From assembly GCA_013816805.1 (NCBI GenBank), contig JACDDS010000005.1, positions 1-64,000 of the forward strand: a stretch of DNA of 64,000 nucleotides. The letters run 5' to 3'. Position 1 is the first letter of the stretch, and each line of letters begins with the position of its first letter. Source of the stretch: Chitinophagales bacterium (GTDB lineage Bacteria; Bacteroidota; Bacteroidia; Chitinophagales; UBA10324). The translations under genes were made by a program, and so were the position numbers. Positions 44,228-54,334 of this stretch are shown piece by piece. The notes under the pieces were generated by a model. It was given only the letters and a program-made list of their open reading frames with translations. It searched no databases and was not told the DNA's origin.

Positions 44228-45463
44228 TCATTTTAATATTTCATGCCCCATTTTATCACGCTTTGTTTTTAAATAGCTTTCATTATGTGGATTCGGATAT
44301 TGCTCAATGGGAACGTTTTCAACTATTTCCAAACCATATCCCTTTAATCCTGCCCTTTTTTTTGGATTATTAGTCATAAGCCGGATTTTTTGAATTCCCA
44401 GATCGCGCAAAATCTGAGCGCCTACGCCATAATCTCTTTCATCCATTCCAAATCCCAATTGTATATTAGCATCCACAGTATCGAAGCCCTGTTCCTGTAA
44501 AGCATAAGCCTTTAACTTATTAAGCAAGCCAATACCCCTTCCTTCCTGATTCATATATAATACTACTCCCCTTCCTTCCTGTTCTACCATGTACATGGCA
44601 TCATGCAGCTGACCTCCGCAATCACACCTTTGCGATCCAAATACGTCTCCTGTAAGACAACAGGAATGCACCCGTACAAGAACGGAATCATTCTTTTCAA
44701 AGTTTCCTTTTACCAGTGCAAGATGCACATCGCCGGTATTGATTTGGGAGTAAGCATGTAACTTAAAGACACCCCAATCGGTAGGCATATTCACAACCAC
44801 TTCTTTCCTGATAAGAGATTCGTTTTTAAGCCTGTATTCAATTAAATCTTTTATAGTTATCAGCTTAAGATTAAATTTCTGTGCCACATTCACTAATTCC
44901 GGTAAGCGGGCCATGCTGCCATCATCATGGATAATTTCTACGAGCACTCCAGCCGGATCAAATCCGGCGAGACGAGCAAGATCAACAGTTGCCTCTGTGT
45001 GACCGGCTCTTCGCAGTACGCCGCCTGTGATGGCTTTTAACGGGAAAATGTGACCCGGCCTTCCTAAATCATCCGGCTTTGTTTCAGGATTAATAAGAGC
45101 TTGTATGGTTTTGGAGCGGTCGAATGCTGAAATACCGGTGGTTACTCCGTTTCCAAGCAGATCCACAGAAACTGTAAAAGGAGTTTGATGTAATGCGGTA
45201 TTCTTACCCACCATTAGGTTCAGATTCAATTCATCGCAACGCTGTTCTGTTAAAGGAGCACAAACAAGACCACGGCCCTCCTTAGACATAAAATTGATGA
45301 TCTCAGGAGTTGCATTCTGCGCAGCAGTAATAAAATCTCCCTCATTTTCACGGTCTTCATCATCAACCACAATCACGAGCTTTCCATTACGAATATCATC
45401 AATGGCCTCTTCAATAGTATGGAATTGAAAATTATTGATTCCGTTGTGTTGGCGTCCAGACAT
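44228..45463 (-). CDS. ribBA: Bifunctional RibBA (DHBP synthase / GTP cyclohydrolase II)
   Basis: A 411-residue enzyme of riboflavin synthesis. The first half is 3,4-dihydroxy-2-butanone-4-phosphate synthase ([37 protein letters not shown]). The second half is GTP cyclohydrolase II with the zinc motif [15 protein letters not shown] and [21 protein letters not shown]. The two supply both riboflavin precursors. Its start overlaps the upstream glycosyltransferase by 32 bases in another frame, suggesting tight coupling in a GT4-GT2-ribBA transcript. No FMN riboswitch was seen upstream. Confidence 0.97.
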   Translation of the reverse strand: MSGRQHNGINNFQFHTIEEAIDDIRNGKLVIVVDDEDRENEGDFITAAQNATPEIINFMSKEGRGLVCAPLTEQRCDELNLNLMVGKNTALHQTPFTVSVDLLGNGVTTGISAFDRSKTIQALINPETKPDDLGRPGHIFPLKAITGGVLRRAGHTEATVDLARLAGFDPAGVLVEIIHDDGSMARLPELVNVAQKFNLKLITIKDLIEYRLKNESLIRKEVVVNMPTDWGVFKLHAYSQINTGDVHLALVKGNFEKNDSVLVRVHSCCLTGDVFGSQRCDCGGQLHDAMYMVEQEGRGVVLYMNQEGRGIGLLNKLKAYALQEQGFDTVDANIQLGFGMDERDYGVGAQILRDLGIQKIRLMTNNPKKRAGLKGYGLEIVENVPIEQYPNPHNESYLKTKRDKMGHEILK

Positions 45464-46604
45464 TGTTTTTAACTCCTCCTATAAATTTAAAAAAACCATT
45501 TAGTAATGCAAGATTCATTACATAGAAATGCGTGATATATCGTAAACCAAAAAAATGCACTTTTAGTTTTCGCAGCACTGAATCCAAAATCGGGATGAGA
45601 AGCAGAATGCATTGAATCCAGAAGCAAAGGTTATAGAATGTATTGCTGAAGGATAAGGCAAAGTTGCTCAAATATGCCCCAATGATAAAAAAAGGACCCA
45701 TCCAGCGCAACACTTTATGCGACCAAAAGGCAAAGGCAATTCCGCCTTTGGATGGCGACAATAGTTTATTAAACCGTCCAATAATCTGAAAATTTCCGGT
45801 AGCTATCCTGCTTTTACGGCGAAATTCTTCTGCAATCCTGTTACTTACATCCTCATAACAGACAGCATTCAGTTCTGCAAGCGCTTTTCCACGCTGTTCC
45901 AGAACGGACATGGTAATATAAAAATCATCCACTATAAACTTATCAGGAACTGGTATAAAGTAATCCTTCCTTATAGCATAACAACCTCCGAAGGCTCCCA
46001 TCATTCCACCCCATAAAATACCTTCCAGATATTTAATATGGTTTTCCATGAATAAGTAGGAGCTCTCCTGAAATGAAATGCCATCCGTCTTCAGATTCGG
46101 ATTTAAGATGTTGGCTCCAACAAGAGCAACCGGCTGTTGTTTAAAGTGTTTTACCAGCTCATAGATAACGGTTTCAGAAAAAAAAACATTTGCATCAGTA
46201 AGTAACAAAATTTGCCCCCGCGATAGTTCAGCCAGCCGGTTCATAATATTTACCTTACCGCTACGCTGATAAAAACGTATCAATTTCAGCTTAGGAAAGC
46301 GTTCTGAGTACTTTAGAATGATCTCCTCTGAACGATCTGTAGATTGATCTGAGCCAATTAAAAATTCAATTTTGTCAATAGGGTAGGATGTGTTGAAGGT
46401 GCTTATTATTTTCTTCTCAATTACCTCTTCTTCATTATAGACTGCCAGTAAAATGGAAACATCGGGCAATTCTTCATTAAGATCATATGTAACTTTATTC
46501 TGAGATCTATTTCTTGAAAATAGTTGAAGGAGAAGCGGATAAAAAATATAACTGTGAAACAATAGGATTACGGAGCACCAGAAAATTAATTCTATTGCTA
46601 TCAC
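45432..46604 (-). CDS. Glycosyltransferase family 2 protein with membrane anchors
   Basis: A 390-residue processive-type GT2. An N-terminal helix ([21 protein letters not shown]) precedes the GT-A domain. Motifs are [32 protein letters not shown] (metal site), ED-like [15 protein letters not shown] and the [12 protein letters not shown] loop. Two or three C-terminal helices follow. It would add sugars to a membrane-linked acceptor. It overlaps the GT4 gene upstream by four bases and ribBA downstream by 32. Confidence 0.9.
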   Translation of the reverse strand: MIAIELIFWCSVILLFHSYIFYPLLLQLFSRNRSQNKVTYDLNEELPDVSILLAVYNEEEVIEKKIISTFNTSYPIDKIEFLIGSDQSTDRSEEIILKYSERFPKLKLIRFYQRSGKVNIMNRLAELSRGQILLLTDANVFFSETVIYELVKHFKQQPVALVGANILNPNLKTDGISFQESSYLFMENHIKYLEGILWGGMMGAFGGCYAIRKDYFIPVPDKFIVDDFYITMSVLEQRGKALAELNAVCYEDVSNRIAEEFRRKSRIATGNFQIIGRFNKLLSPSKGGIAFAFWSHKVLRWMGPFFIIGAYLSNFALSFSNTFYNLCFWIQCILLLIPILDSVLRKLKVHFFGLRYITHFYVMNLALLNGFFKFIGGVKNNVWTPTQRNQ

Positions 46605-47833
46605 TTCAAAAGAGATTGATAAAACTGTAGCAAGTGTTCTATGTGTTTGCGGATATCATAATGTTGTTTCACAAAAGTACGACTGTTCTCGCCCAGCTGA
46701 TGGGCAAACTCAGCATCATTCAGACATTTTTTAATATGTCTTGCAAACCCATCCGCATCATCTGCAATTAAAATGTTTTCACCATTTGTTATATCAATCC
46801 CTTCGGCTGCCACTGTGGTAGCTATTACTGGTTTACCTTCTGCCATGGCCTCAATAATTTTAACACGAATGCCGCTTCCGGAAAACAGGGGGACGATTAT
46901 GATGGCTTTAGAACGAATGAATGCCCTCGCATTTTCCACTTCACCTACCAGCTCCAGATTAGGCTGCTTAGTGTCAGGAAAATCTTCAGGAAAATTTCTG
47001 CCGGCTAAGAATAGTTTTGCTTTCGGGTACTGACCATGCACTTTTGGCCAAACCTTCTCCAGAAACCATTCTATGCCTTCGCGGTTGGGCAGCCAGTCCA
47101 TGGACCCTATATATGCAAGAGAATCTTTTTCTTCAGCAATTTCACGTTCCGGAAATTTGAATGAGATCTTGTCGCTTACAGTCAGCGATCCGTTAATATT
47201 CATTCCAATAGGGCAGGAATGAATTGGCAGCTTGCATCCAAGCTCTATAAATTTGGCAGCATCTACATCAGAGATCGGTATTAAGGCATCGCATGAATTG
47301 ATGTTATATATTTCAAATTCTTTCATGCGCGCCGCCAGTGTTTGCAAGTACCACTTCTTTGCACCTGTTTTCACCAGCTTTGAATTACGCTCCCAGATTA
47401 AGTGCTCGATATTGTGCGCCCTAAGCACCACCTTAGCTTTTGAATATTTACGGACAGTAAGTAAATATGGTAACAAGTATAACCCTTCCAGCTGAACAAT
47501 ATCAAATTCATTCTTCAGTAAAATTCCTGACAATAATTTTTCAAAATCTGGGGATACAAATCTTTGAATGTTGTATGAGTCACCGCGAAACATGCTGCGC
47601 AATGCATCCCACCAATTCACATCCGTATCGAGCAATACAGAATGAAAATCGGCAAGCTCCTGATTTTCGACAGGCAATTCTGCAGGAGGAAAAAAATGCT
47701 TCCTAGTATTGATGGCTGCCACCGTAACCTTATGTCCTGCATCATGAAATCCACGGGTTAGCTGATGAATGGCAATTACCTCACCATCACGGAGGGGATA
47801 TGGAAATTTTTTACAGACTTGCAGAATCCTCAC
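46601..47833 (-). CDS. Glycosyltransferase family 4 protein
   Basis: A 410-residue GT-B transferase of the EPS/sugar-transfer type. N-terminal RILQVCKKFPYPLRDGEVIAIHQLTRGF is typical for this clade. The C-terminal donor site is PLFSGSGIRVKIIEAMAEGKPVIAT, with the E-x7-E motif, then EGIDITNGENILIADD. It leads an operon with the GT2 and ribBA. A TATTTTTG box lies 20 bases upstream. Confidence 0.92.
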   Translation of the reverse strand: MRILQVCKKFPYPLRDGEVIAIHQLTRGFHDAGHKVTVAAINTRKHFFPPAELPVENQELADFHSVLLDTDVNWWDALRSMFRGDSYNIQRFVSPDFEKLLSGILLKNEFDIVQLEGLYLLPYLLTVRKYSKAKVVLRAHNIEHLIWERNSKLVKTGAKKWYLQTLAARMKEFEIYNINSCDALIPISDVDAAKFIELGCKLPIHSCPIGMNINGSLTVSDKISFKFPEREIAEEKDSLAYIGSMDWLPNREGIEWFLEKVWPKVHGQYPKAKLFLAGRNFPEDFPDTKQPNLELVGEVENARAFIRSKAIIIVPLFSGSGIRVKIIEAMAEGKPVIATTVAAEGIDITNGENILIADDADGFARHIKKCLNDAEFAHQLGENSRTFVKQHYDIRKHIEHLLQFYQSLLK

Positions 47834-47853
47834 TTCAGCGGTTATGAGAGGCG

Positions 47854-47861
47854 CAAAAATA
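47854..47861 (-). promoter_or_regulatory. -7 box for the GT4-GT2-ribBA operon
   Basis: Minus-strand TATTTTTG is an exact match. It ends 20 bases before the GT4 ATG. Confidence 0.5.
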
Positions 47862-47952
47862 CAATGATTGACGAATTTTTGTTTGAGAAGTTATCAAGCT
47901 GATTTAGAATATCGGATATCATTTAGTTCAATAGAATGCTGACGCAACTTTC

Positions 47953-47960
47953 TATTTTTG
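47953..47960 (+). promoter_or_regulatory. -7 box close to GT2 start
   Basis: TATTTTTG ends seven bases before the ATG at 47968. If it is used, the transcript would start at or within a few bases of the start codon. No other in-frame start is close. Confidence 0.5.
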
Positions 47961-47967
47961 TTACCTC

Positions 47968-48714
47968 ATGCTCCATGGAAAAAAAGTAATTGTGGTTTTA
48001 CCTGCATATAATGCTGCGCGAACTCTGCAGCAAACCTATCTCGAAATTCCATTTGATATAGTGGATGATATTGTTTTAGTCGACGATGCCAGCCGTGATG
48101 ATACGGTGCAGGTTGCACATGACCTCGGTATTCAGCATATTATTGTGCACGAAAAAAATAAAGGCTATGGCGGAAATCAGAAATCCTGCTACGATCATGC
48201 ACTGCAACTCGGTGCAGATATTGTGATTATGCTTCACCCCGATTACCAGTATACACCTAAGCTTATTCCTGCCATGGCTTCTATTATTGCTGAAAATTTA
48301 TTTCCTGTGGTCCTTGGCTCCAGGATACTCGGGCGTGGGGCAAGAAAAGGTGGCATGCCTATGTATAAATATTATTTCAACCGCTTGCTTACTCTTATTG
48401 AAAATATTTTAATTGGTCAGAAGCTTTCAGAATATCACACAGGTTACAGGGCATTCAGCAGAAACGTATTAACAAGCATCTGCTATAGAAATAATTCTGA
48501 TGATTTCGTATTTGATAATCAAATGCTTTCCCAGATTTTTATGGCGGGGTTTGAAATAGGAGAGGTTACCTGCCCTACAAAATATTTTGAAGAGGCATCC
48601 TCTATTAATTTCAGCAGAAGCGTAAAATATGGATTAGGAGTATTGTCTACCAGTGTGAAGCACTTTCTGCATAAGCATCACATGGCAAAATTCCGCATTT
48701 ACAATAAGCAATAA
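47968..48714 (+). CDS. DPM1-type glycosyltransferase family 2 protein
   Basis: A 248-residue GT2 similar to dolichyl/polyprenyl-phosphate sugar transferases. Motifs are VVLPAYNAARTL, DDIVLVDDASRDDT, HEKNKGYGGNQKSCYDHAL, IVIMLHPDYQYTP (DxD-like) and HTGYRAFSR. No membrane helices. It would load a sugar onto a lipid phosphate or act on a lipid-linked glycan. Alone on its strand. Start within a few bases of a -7 box. Confidence 0.9.
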   Translation: MLHGKKVIVVLPAYNAARTLQQTYLEIPFDIVDDIVLVDDASRDDTVQVAHDLGIQHIIVHEKNKGYGGNQKSCYDHALQLGADIVIMLHPDYQYTPKLIPAMASIIAENLFPVVLGSRILGRGARKGGMPMYKYYFNRLLTLIENILIGQKLSEYHTGYRAFSRNVLTSICYRNNSDDFVFDNQMLSQIFMAGFEIGEVTCPTKYFEEASSINFSRSVKYGLGVLSTSVKHFLHKHHMAKFRIYNKQ

Positions 48715-48774
48715 AATGTTGCCCATCAGGTAAGTTTTTGATTAAACACGGAATGTTGGCATACTATACAGATA

Positions 48775-50187
48775 CTATTTTTTTGCTTTCTGCAATTTCT
48801 GAAATATTTTTTTAAAAAAAGCAATATAGGATTCAGCATTAAAAAGCATAGAATCATTAGTTGCTTTGTAAACAAGAAAAACGGATAGTGGTAACAAAAT
48901 AAAAGTAGAAAACCACATACCTTCAAAGGGGGTCATTACTTTTTGTTTAGCAAACTTTTCTCCCATAATCGAAAGCACATAGAAGATAACAAAGAAGAAA
49001 ACGGATACCACAAATGGTAATCCAAGGCCACCCTTACGGATAATGGCACCTAACGGTGCACCTATTAAAAATAATACGAAGCAGGCCACAGATAATGTAA
49101 ATTTCCGTTGCCATTCCACCTTGTATTTTATCAGCAATTCCTGCTGTGCTTCTGATTCTTTTTCAGAAATAGTAGCATAACCCTTTATACTTCTTGCATT
49201 TGAAAGGGCTCGGGAATAAATTACCGAACTATCCGTTAATGATTTAAATGTATCGGTAGCAGAGGCAGATGCAAGGCTGTCCAGATTATTCCGGCTGAAG
49301 GAAAGATAGGGTCGGGTGTATTCCTGAAACTGTCCAAACCGCTTGTTTAGCTGCATCCGTATGGTATCCATAGAACTGGTAAGCTGTTTCAGGTTTTGCA
49401 TCTGATAATTATCCTTAAATAGATTTTCATCGGTTCTGGTAAGGTTGAATTCAGACAGATCAAATACTTTTTTCCATTCTTTAAACGCTACACGAACCTG
49501 CTCATAATTTTTTCCTTTGTGGATAGTTGGACTCATTTCCTCGAATTGATGACCATCATAAAGCTCTAAAACCATGTACCGTTTGTCGGAGGTCAAATAC
49601 ATGGCTCCTTTATCAGCAGTTATTACATTATCATTTCCCCTGCCACTGGTATGATCATAGATCAAAATATCATGTATGGTGCGGTTGTCTCCCTCCTTTT
49701 TTCCTACTCTTATACTGTAGCCATCAATCTCATTATAAAAAACACCTTCTCTTATATTTAAAGCAGGGCGTTGCTGACGGATATCATAAAGCAATGAACC
49801 AAACTTCAAATTTGCCACCGGCAAGGCATAATTAGCAAAAGCAAGTGCTGCAGCGCTTAAGAAGATTGATACACCTATTAACGGAGCAATAATGCGCATA
49901 AGCGACATACCTGCAGATTTCATGGAAGTCAGCTCATAGTGCTCTCCGAGTGTTCCAAGGGTCATAATAGAAGAGAGTAGAACGGCAAGTGGCATCGCTA
50001 AAGGAACCATACTTGCAGAAGCATAAAAAAGCAGCTGAGCAATAATATAACTTGGCAAGCCTTTACCTACCATATCGTCCACATATTTCCAGAGGAACTG
50101 CATCACCAGCACAAAAAGGGTAATAAAAAATACCGCGATAAAAGGCCCCAGGAAAGTATTCAGTAAAAGCTTGTCTGTTTTTTTCAC
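48775..50187 (-). CDS. LptF/LptG family permease
   Basis: A 470-residue membrane component of the LPS-export ABC transporter. Three N-terminal helices (FLGPFIAVFFITLFVLVM onward), a periplasmic beta-jellyroll (about 130-370), and three C-terminal helices (LFLIGAPLGAIIRKGGLGLP, then two more) match the family. It would draw LPS from the inner membrane with LptB. The start is GTG. A TATCTTTG -7 box 27 bases upstream lies within the first codons of the divergent gene. Confidence 0.93.
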   Translation of the reverse strand: MKKTDKLLLNTFLGPFIAVFFITLFVLVMQFLWKYVDDMVGKGLPSYIIAQLLFYASASMVPLAMPLAVLLSSIMTLGTLGEHYELTSMKSAGMSLMRIIAPLIGVSIFLSAAALAFANYALPVANLKFGSLLYDIRQQRPALNIREGVFYNEIDGYSIRVGKKEGDNRTIHDILIYDHTSGRGNDNVITADKGAMYLTSDKRYMVLELYDGHQFEEMSPTIHKGKNYEQVRVAFKEWKKVFDLSEFNLTRTDENLFKDNYQMQNLKQLTSSMDTIRMQLNKRFGQFQEYTRPYLSFSRNNLDSLASASATDTFKSLTDSSVIYSRALSNARSIKGYATISEKESEAQQELLIKYKVEWQRKFTLSVACFVLFLIGAPLGAIIRKGGLGLPFVVSVFFFVIFYVLSIMGEKFAKQKVMTPFEGMWFSTFILLPLSVFLVYKATNDSMLFNAESYIAFFKKIFQKLQKAKK

Positions 50188-50188
50188 C

Positions 50189-50196
50189 TATATTTC
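50189..50196 (+). promoter_or_regulatory. -7-like box before the 205-aa gene
   Basis: TATATTTC, one base from consensus, ends five bases before the ATG at 50202. A leaderless start is possible. Confidence 0.35.
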
Positions 50197-50201
50197 GCCA
50201 T

Positions 50202-50819
50202 ATGGAAAACAGTTCAAAGATATGGCTTTCTGCAGGCGAGATTGATATGCTTGGCCAAAGAGATTTTTTCTTAACCAAAAAAATTATTATTGAAAAAATA
50301 TATCATCAGTTTGCTATATTAATTGAAGAAACGAAAAGACAGGCTATTTTTATTAATGCAACGTTTCCGGAAGGCTCTGATAGCAGCACGGGAAAAATCT
50401 CTAAAGGCGAAAACTACATGGGTTTCCCTTATCAGATTCTTGATTTTCCAAGATTTTTTTCCGGTGAAAACATTCTTGCAATACGAACCATGGTTTGGTG
50501 GGGTAATTTCTGCAGCTGTACATTATTGTTATCTGGCAACTCTTTGTTGCAGCATGCCTTTAACCTCCGGAAAAGTTTCCTTAAACTAAAGGAAAATGAT
50601 TTTTATGTAAGTGTTAGCGACTCACCGTGGCATCACCATTTTAACAGGGAAAATTTTATTGCAATCAATGAACTAAGCGAAGAAACCTGGATTAGGATAA
50701 TTGATAAAAATATTTTTATAAAGATTGCCCGTAAAATACCCATTGACCGGATAAATGAATTAGTGACTTTTTCAATAAACAGCTTTAGAATTTTTGCAGC
50801 CTTACTTACAAGTCATTAA
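50202..50819 (+). CDS. Unrecognised soluble protein, 205 aa
   Basis: No family recognised. No signal peptide or transmembrane helix. Parts look conserved-like, for instance GENYMGFPYQILDFPRFF, AIRTMVWWGNFCSCTLLLSG, SVSDSPWHHHFNRENF and AINELSEETWIRI. The start is an ATG only 14 bases from the divergent lptF/G start. It is a believable gene from codon bias and the absence of overlap with other genes. Confidence 0.7.
   Translation: MENSSKIWLSAGEIDMLGQRDFFLTKKIIIEKIYHQFAILIEETKRQAIFINATFPEGSDSSTGKISKGENYMGFPYQILDFPRFFSGENILAIRTMVWWGNFCSCTLLLSGNSLLQHAFNLRKSFLKLKENDFYVSVSDSPWHHHFNRENFIAINELSEETWIRIIDKNIFIKIARKIPIDRINELVTFSINSFRIFAALLTSH
50215..50222 (-). promoter_or_regulatory. -7 box for lptF/G
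   Basis: Minus-strand TATCTTTG exactly matches the consensus, 27 bases before the GTG start. It lies inside the 5' end of the opposing gene. Confidence 0.45.
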
Positions 50820-50860
50820 AATTTAGATAAAGGGTCCGGGGGAAGGGCAGTTTAAATTTG

Positions 50861-51256
50861 TTACAATCCTCCCAATCGCATTTTTAATTCCTGGAGCTGG
50901 CTTTCCCAAAGCTGCCTTGCATCCTTTAATTCTTGTGGAGTGCTGAAATCGGTAATCATTAAAACCGTATCTCCTGTAATTTCTGTAGTCTGGATTTTAA
51001 ATTCAAAGTATTCCTCTTTTGGGCTATCCTGCCACCGAAACCGGATCATTTCATTTTCCCGCTTGTCGATCATTTTTGCTTTTTGCGGAATCCCATCCCA
51101 TACAAAAGTATATTCATTATGAAAAACATCTACTTCGTCGGCAAACCATTGCGCAAGCCCGGAAGGTGTGCTTAAAAAGTCATATAAAATCATGTGTGAA
51201 GAATTTATCACAAACTCCAATACGTATTTATTATTCTTCGTTGACGCAGCTTTCAT
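50861..51256 (-). CDS. START-like domain protein
   Basis: About 131 residues. Core motifs LEFVINSSHMILYDFLSTPSGL, WFADEVDVFHNEYTFVW and MIRFRWQDSPKEEYFEFKI match START-like (SRPBCC/AHA1-type) ligand-binding domains, common in Bacteroidota next to rpoD. I start at MKAASTKNNK (51256) rather than the ATG at 51307, since the earlier residues are not part of the domain. Ligand unknown. It is divergent from rpoD. Confidence 0.87.
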   Translation of the reverse strand: MKAASTKNNKYVLEFVINSSHMILYDFLSTPSGLAQWFADEVDVFHNEYTFVWDGIPQKAKMIDKRENEMIRFRWQDSPKEEYFEFKIQTTEITGDTVLMITDFSTPQELKDARQLWESQLQELKMRLGGL

Positions 51257-51468
51257 CACACGGTTATAAAATAGTGGGAAAAATTTAAAAGTAACTTTTC
51301 CAGTCAAATAAAAAAAAATATTTGGGAAAATATCAATATATTAACCTTTGTTTTAATAAGAAGGAAACGGATTTTAATTTTTTGAGCTCCGTTATATCAG
51401 CTGGTATACAGGAATATTACTCGTGTCTGACAGCATGTACGGCCTGAATATCCGATACCATTTTTACG

Positions 51469-51476
51469 TATATTTG
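51469..51476 (+). promoter_or_regulatory. -7 box for rpoD
   Basis: TATATTTG exactly matches TAnnTTTG and ends 26 bases before the rpoD ATG. Confidence 0.5.
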
Positions 51477-51502
51477 GCTCGTTTCCCGAAAAACTCCACC
51501 GC

Positions 51503-52372
51503 ATGCGTCAGCTAAAAATTACAAAATCAATTACCAATCGTGAAAGCCAATCCCTGGAAAAATACCTTCAGGAGATTGGCAAAGTTGATCTGCTAACACC
51601 GGAAGAAGAAGTCGATTTAGCAAAAAAAATTAAGCAAGGCGATCAGAATGCCTTAGAAAAATTAACCAAAGCTAATCTCCGATTCGTGGTGTCAGTAGCA
51701 AAGCAGTATCAGAATCAGGGTTTATCACTCAGCGATCTGATAAATGAAGGTAACCTTGGCCTCATCAAAGCAGCTCAGCGGTTTGATGAAACAAGGGGAT
51801 TTAAATTTATTTCGTATGCAGTATGGTGGATTCGTCAATCTATTTTACAGGCCCTTGCAGAACAGAGCCGTATTGTTCGCCTTCCACTCAATAAGGTGGG
51901 TTCACTCAACAAAATTAACAAAGCTTTCTCTGCCCTTGAGCAGGAATTTGAAAGAGAGCCATCGTCTGATGAGTTAGCAACAGTATTGGAAATAAATGCT
52001 GAAGAAGTGGAAACAACATTAGGTATTGCATCCCGGCACATTTCGGTGGACGCTCCTTTCGTAGAAGGTGAAGATAACTCACTGCTTGATGTGCTCGAAA
52101 ATCCTAATTCTTCCCAAACGGACGAGGCCCTTAATTACCGGGAATCCCTGGGAAGAGAAATTGATAGATCACTTTCCACTTTAACCGAAAGACAAAAAGA
52201 TGTAATTAAACTTTACTTTGGAATAGGTGTTGAACATCCTATGTCACTTGAAGATATAGGCGAAAAATTTGCTCTTACCCGTGAGCGCGTACGGCAAATA
52301 AAGGACAAGGCAATAAACAAGCTTAGGAGTGCTTCCCGTAGTAAGCTTCTTAAAAGTTACTTAGGGCAGTAA
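51503..52372 (+). CDS. rpoD: Primary sigma factor RpoD (short Bacteroidota type)
   Basis: A 289-residue sigma-70. It lacks the long region 1.1 of proteobacterial sigma-70, as usual in Bacteroidota. Region 1.2 ([25 protein letters not shown]), region 2 with [36 protein letters not shown], region 3 and region 4.2 ([22 protein letters not shown]) are intact. It should recognise the TAnnTTTG promoters found across the window. Confidence 0.97.
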   Translation: MRQLKITKSITNRESQSLEKYLQEIGKVDLLTPEEEVDLAKKIKQGDQNALEKLTKANLRFVVSVAKQYQNQGLSLSDLINEGNLGLIKAAQRFDETRGFKFISYAVWWIRQSILQALAEQSRIVRLPLNKVGSLNKINKAFSALEQEFEREPSSDELATVLEINAEEVETTLGIASRHISVDAPFVEGEDNSLLDVLENPNSSQTDEALNYRESLGREIDRSLSTLTERQKDVIKLYFGIGVEHPMSLEDIGEKFALTRERVRQIKDKAINKLRSASRSKLLKSYLGQ

Positions 52373-52391
52373 GTATTAAACAATACAGTTG

Positions 52392-52427
52392 AAAACCCTG
52401 TTCCATCTGTTTTGGGCCGGGGTTTTT
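52392..52427 (+). terminator. Probable terminator of rpoD
   Basis: AAAACCC pairs with GGGTTTT, extended inward with one G-T and a G-C pair, and a T-run follows. It lies 20 bases after the rpoD stop and before ffh. Confidence 0.55.
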
Positions 52428-52476
52428 AATTAAGCAAAAAATACAAATCCATCTCTACACTAAATAATTATCTGAA

Positions 52477-53802
52477 ATGTTTGAAAGTTTATCAGATCGC
52501 TTAGACAGTGCTTTTAAAACTCTGAAAGGGCAAGGCAGAATTTCAGAATTAAATATTGCAGCAACCGTAAAAGAAATACGCCGTGCTCTGGTAGATGCTG
52601 ATGTAAACTATAAGATAGCAAAAGAATTCACGGATAAAGTAAAGGATAAGGCACTTGGTGAAAAAGTATTAACGGCTGTATCACCCGGCCAGCTCATTGT
52701 AAAAATTGTGCAGGATGAATTGGTTGAGTTAATGGGTGGTGGAAAAGAAGATATCAATCTTAAAGGGAAGCCGGTCGTGATCCTGATGGCCGGACTGCAG
52801 GGTTCTGGTAAAACAACATTTTCAGCCAAGCTTGCAAATTATCTGAAAACAAAACGAAACAGGTTACCCTTTTTGGTGGCTTGCGATGTTTACCGGCCGG
52901 CTGCTATAGAACAATTAAAAGTTCTGGGGAGTCAAATTGGGGTTGAAGTATATTCCGAAGAGGGAAATAACAATCCGGTGCAAATTGCAGAGAATGCCGT
53001 TAAACAGGCGAAGCTAAAAGAGTTTGATACCGTAATTGTTGACACCGCCGGGCGCCTCGCAATTGATGAACAGATGATGGATGAGATAGCGCGTTTGAAA
53101 AAAGTATTGCAGCCTCAGGAAGTCCTGTTTGTAGTAGATTCTATGACCGGCCAGGATGCAGTAAATACTTCCAAAGCGTTCAATGAACGGCTGAATTTTG
53201 ACGGTGTGGTGCTTACCAAGCTGGATGGTGACACACGCGGGGGTGCTGCGCTTTCAATAAAATACGAGGTACACAAGCCCATAAAATTTGTTTCCACAGG
53301 AGAAAAGCTGGAACAGCTGGATATTTTTTATCCTGAAAGAATGGCACAGCGCATTCTTGGAATGGGTGATATTGTTAGTCTGGTTGAAAAAGCCCAGGAA
53401 CAATTTGATGAAAAGGAGGCAGAACGGCTGCAGAAAAAAATCCGGAAAAATCAATTCGACTTCAACGATTTTTTACAACAGCTTTCACAGATAAAAAAGA
53501 TGGGAAACGTTAAAGACCTGATGGCTATGATTCCCGGAATGGGTAAGGCGATAAAGGATATTGATATCAGCAATGATTCATTTAAAAAGATTGAAGCAAT
53601 CATTTTGTCCATGACGCCTCAGGAACGTGAAGATCCTGAATTATTGAATGGTGCAAGAAGAAAGCGAATAGCCATAGGCAGCGGCAATTCCATCCAGGAA
53701 TTAAATCAATTTGTAAAACAATTTGATGAGATGAGAAAGATGATGAAGCACTTCAATAAAATGAGCTCCATGAAACGACCTATTATGCCGGAGCGCCATT
53801 AA
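52477..53802 (+). CDS. ffh: Signal recognition particle protein Ffh
   Basis: A 441-residue GTPase that targets nascent membrane proteins with SRP RNA. The NG domain has MAGLQGSGKTTFSAKLA (P-loop), DTAGRL, and TKLDGDTRGGAAL; the Met-rich M domain follows (KKMGNVKDLMAMIPGM, MMKHFNKMSSMKRPIM). Full length. Usually accompanied by folD in relatives; here rpsP follows. Confidence 0.97.
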   Translation: MFESLSDRLDSAFKTLKGQGRISELNIAATVKEIRRALVDADVNYKIAKEFTDKVKDKALGEKVLTAVSPGQLIVKIVQDELVELMGGGKEDINLKGKPVVILMAGLQGSGKTTFSAKLANYLKTKRNRLPFLVACDVYRPAAIEQLKVLGSQIGVEVYSEEGNNNPVQIAENAVKQAKLKEFDTVIVDTAGRLAIDEQMMDEIARLKKVLQPQEVLFVVDSMTGQDAVNTSKAFNERLNFDGVVLTKLDGDTRGGAALSIKYEVHKPIKFVSTGEKLEQLDIFYPERMAQRILGMGDIVSLVEKAQEQFDEKEAERLQKKIRKNQFDFNDFLQQLSQIKKMGNVKDLMAMIPGMGKAIKDIDISNDSFKKIEAIILSMTPQEREDPELLNGARRKRIAIGSGNSIQELNQFVKQFDEMRKMMKHFNKMSSMKRPIMPERH

Positions 53803-53860
53803 TTTACTGTTAAAATGATTTGTTAATTCAATACAGAAAGACCTAAGTCAAATTAATATT

Positions 53861-53868
53861 TATATTTG
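53861..53868 (+). promoter_or_regulatory. -7 box for rpsP
   Basis: TATATTTG, an exact match, lies 40 bases before the rpsP ATG; transcription would begin shortly after, giving a leader of about 35 bases. Confidence 0.5.
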
Positions 53869-53908
53869 CGCCTCATTATTAACCCCATAAAACTTTTTCT
53901 AAAGTACA

Positions 53909-54334
53909 ATGGCTGTAAAAATCAGATTACAAAGAATGGGTAGGAAAAAAAGACCTTTCTACCACATCATCATTGCAGATTCACGCTCACCCCGTGATGG
54001 TCGCTTTATAGAGTCCATTGGCACCTACGACCCTACTACTGTTCCTGCAACCATCGATATCAATAAAGATAAGGCGCTGGAATGGCTTCAAAAGGGAGCA
54101 CAACCTACAGATACACTGCATAAAATTCTTTCTTTTAAAGGAGTTTTATACCATAAACATCTGCTTCGTGGAATTAAAAAGGGTGTTCTTACACAAGAAA
54201 CTGCGGACCAAAAATGGATTGAATGGGAAGAATCTCATCGCAATGCCATTATGGATGCAAAAGAAAAAGGGATTAAGGGTGTGAAGAAAAAGAAAGGCAA
54301 GAAAAGCGAAACCGCTGCTACACCGGCATCCTGA
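53909..54334 (+). CDS. rpsP: 30S ribosomal protein S16
   Basis: A 141-residue S16. The core ([40 protein letters not shown]) is unmistakable. It is longer than the ~82-residue E. coli protein, with a Lys-rich tail ([17 protein letters not shown]), as usual in Bacteroidota. It helps assemble the 30S subunit. It leads the rpsP-rimM-DUF721 run. Confidence 0.98.
   Translation: MAVKIRLQRMGRKKRPFYHIIIADSRSPRDGRFIESIGTYDPTTVPATIDINKDKALEWLQKGAQPTDTLHKILSFKGVLYHKHLLRGIKKGVLTQETADQKWIEWEESHRNAIMDAKEKGIKGVKKKKGKKSETAATPAS

Noticed and set aside
44228-47900. FMN riboswitch for ribBA
   Set aside because: The gene is third in a glycosyltransferase operon, and no RFN-like conserved sequence was found before it or before the operon.
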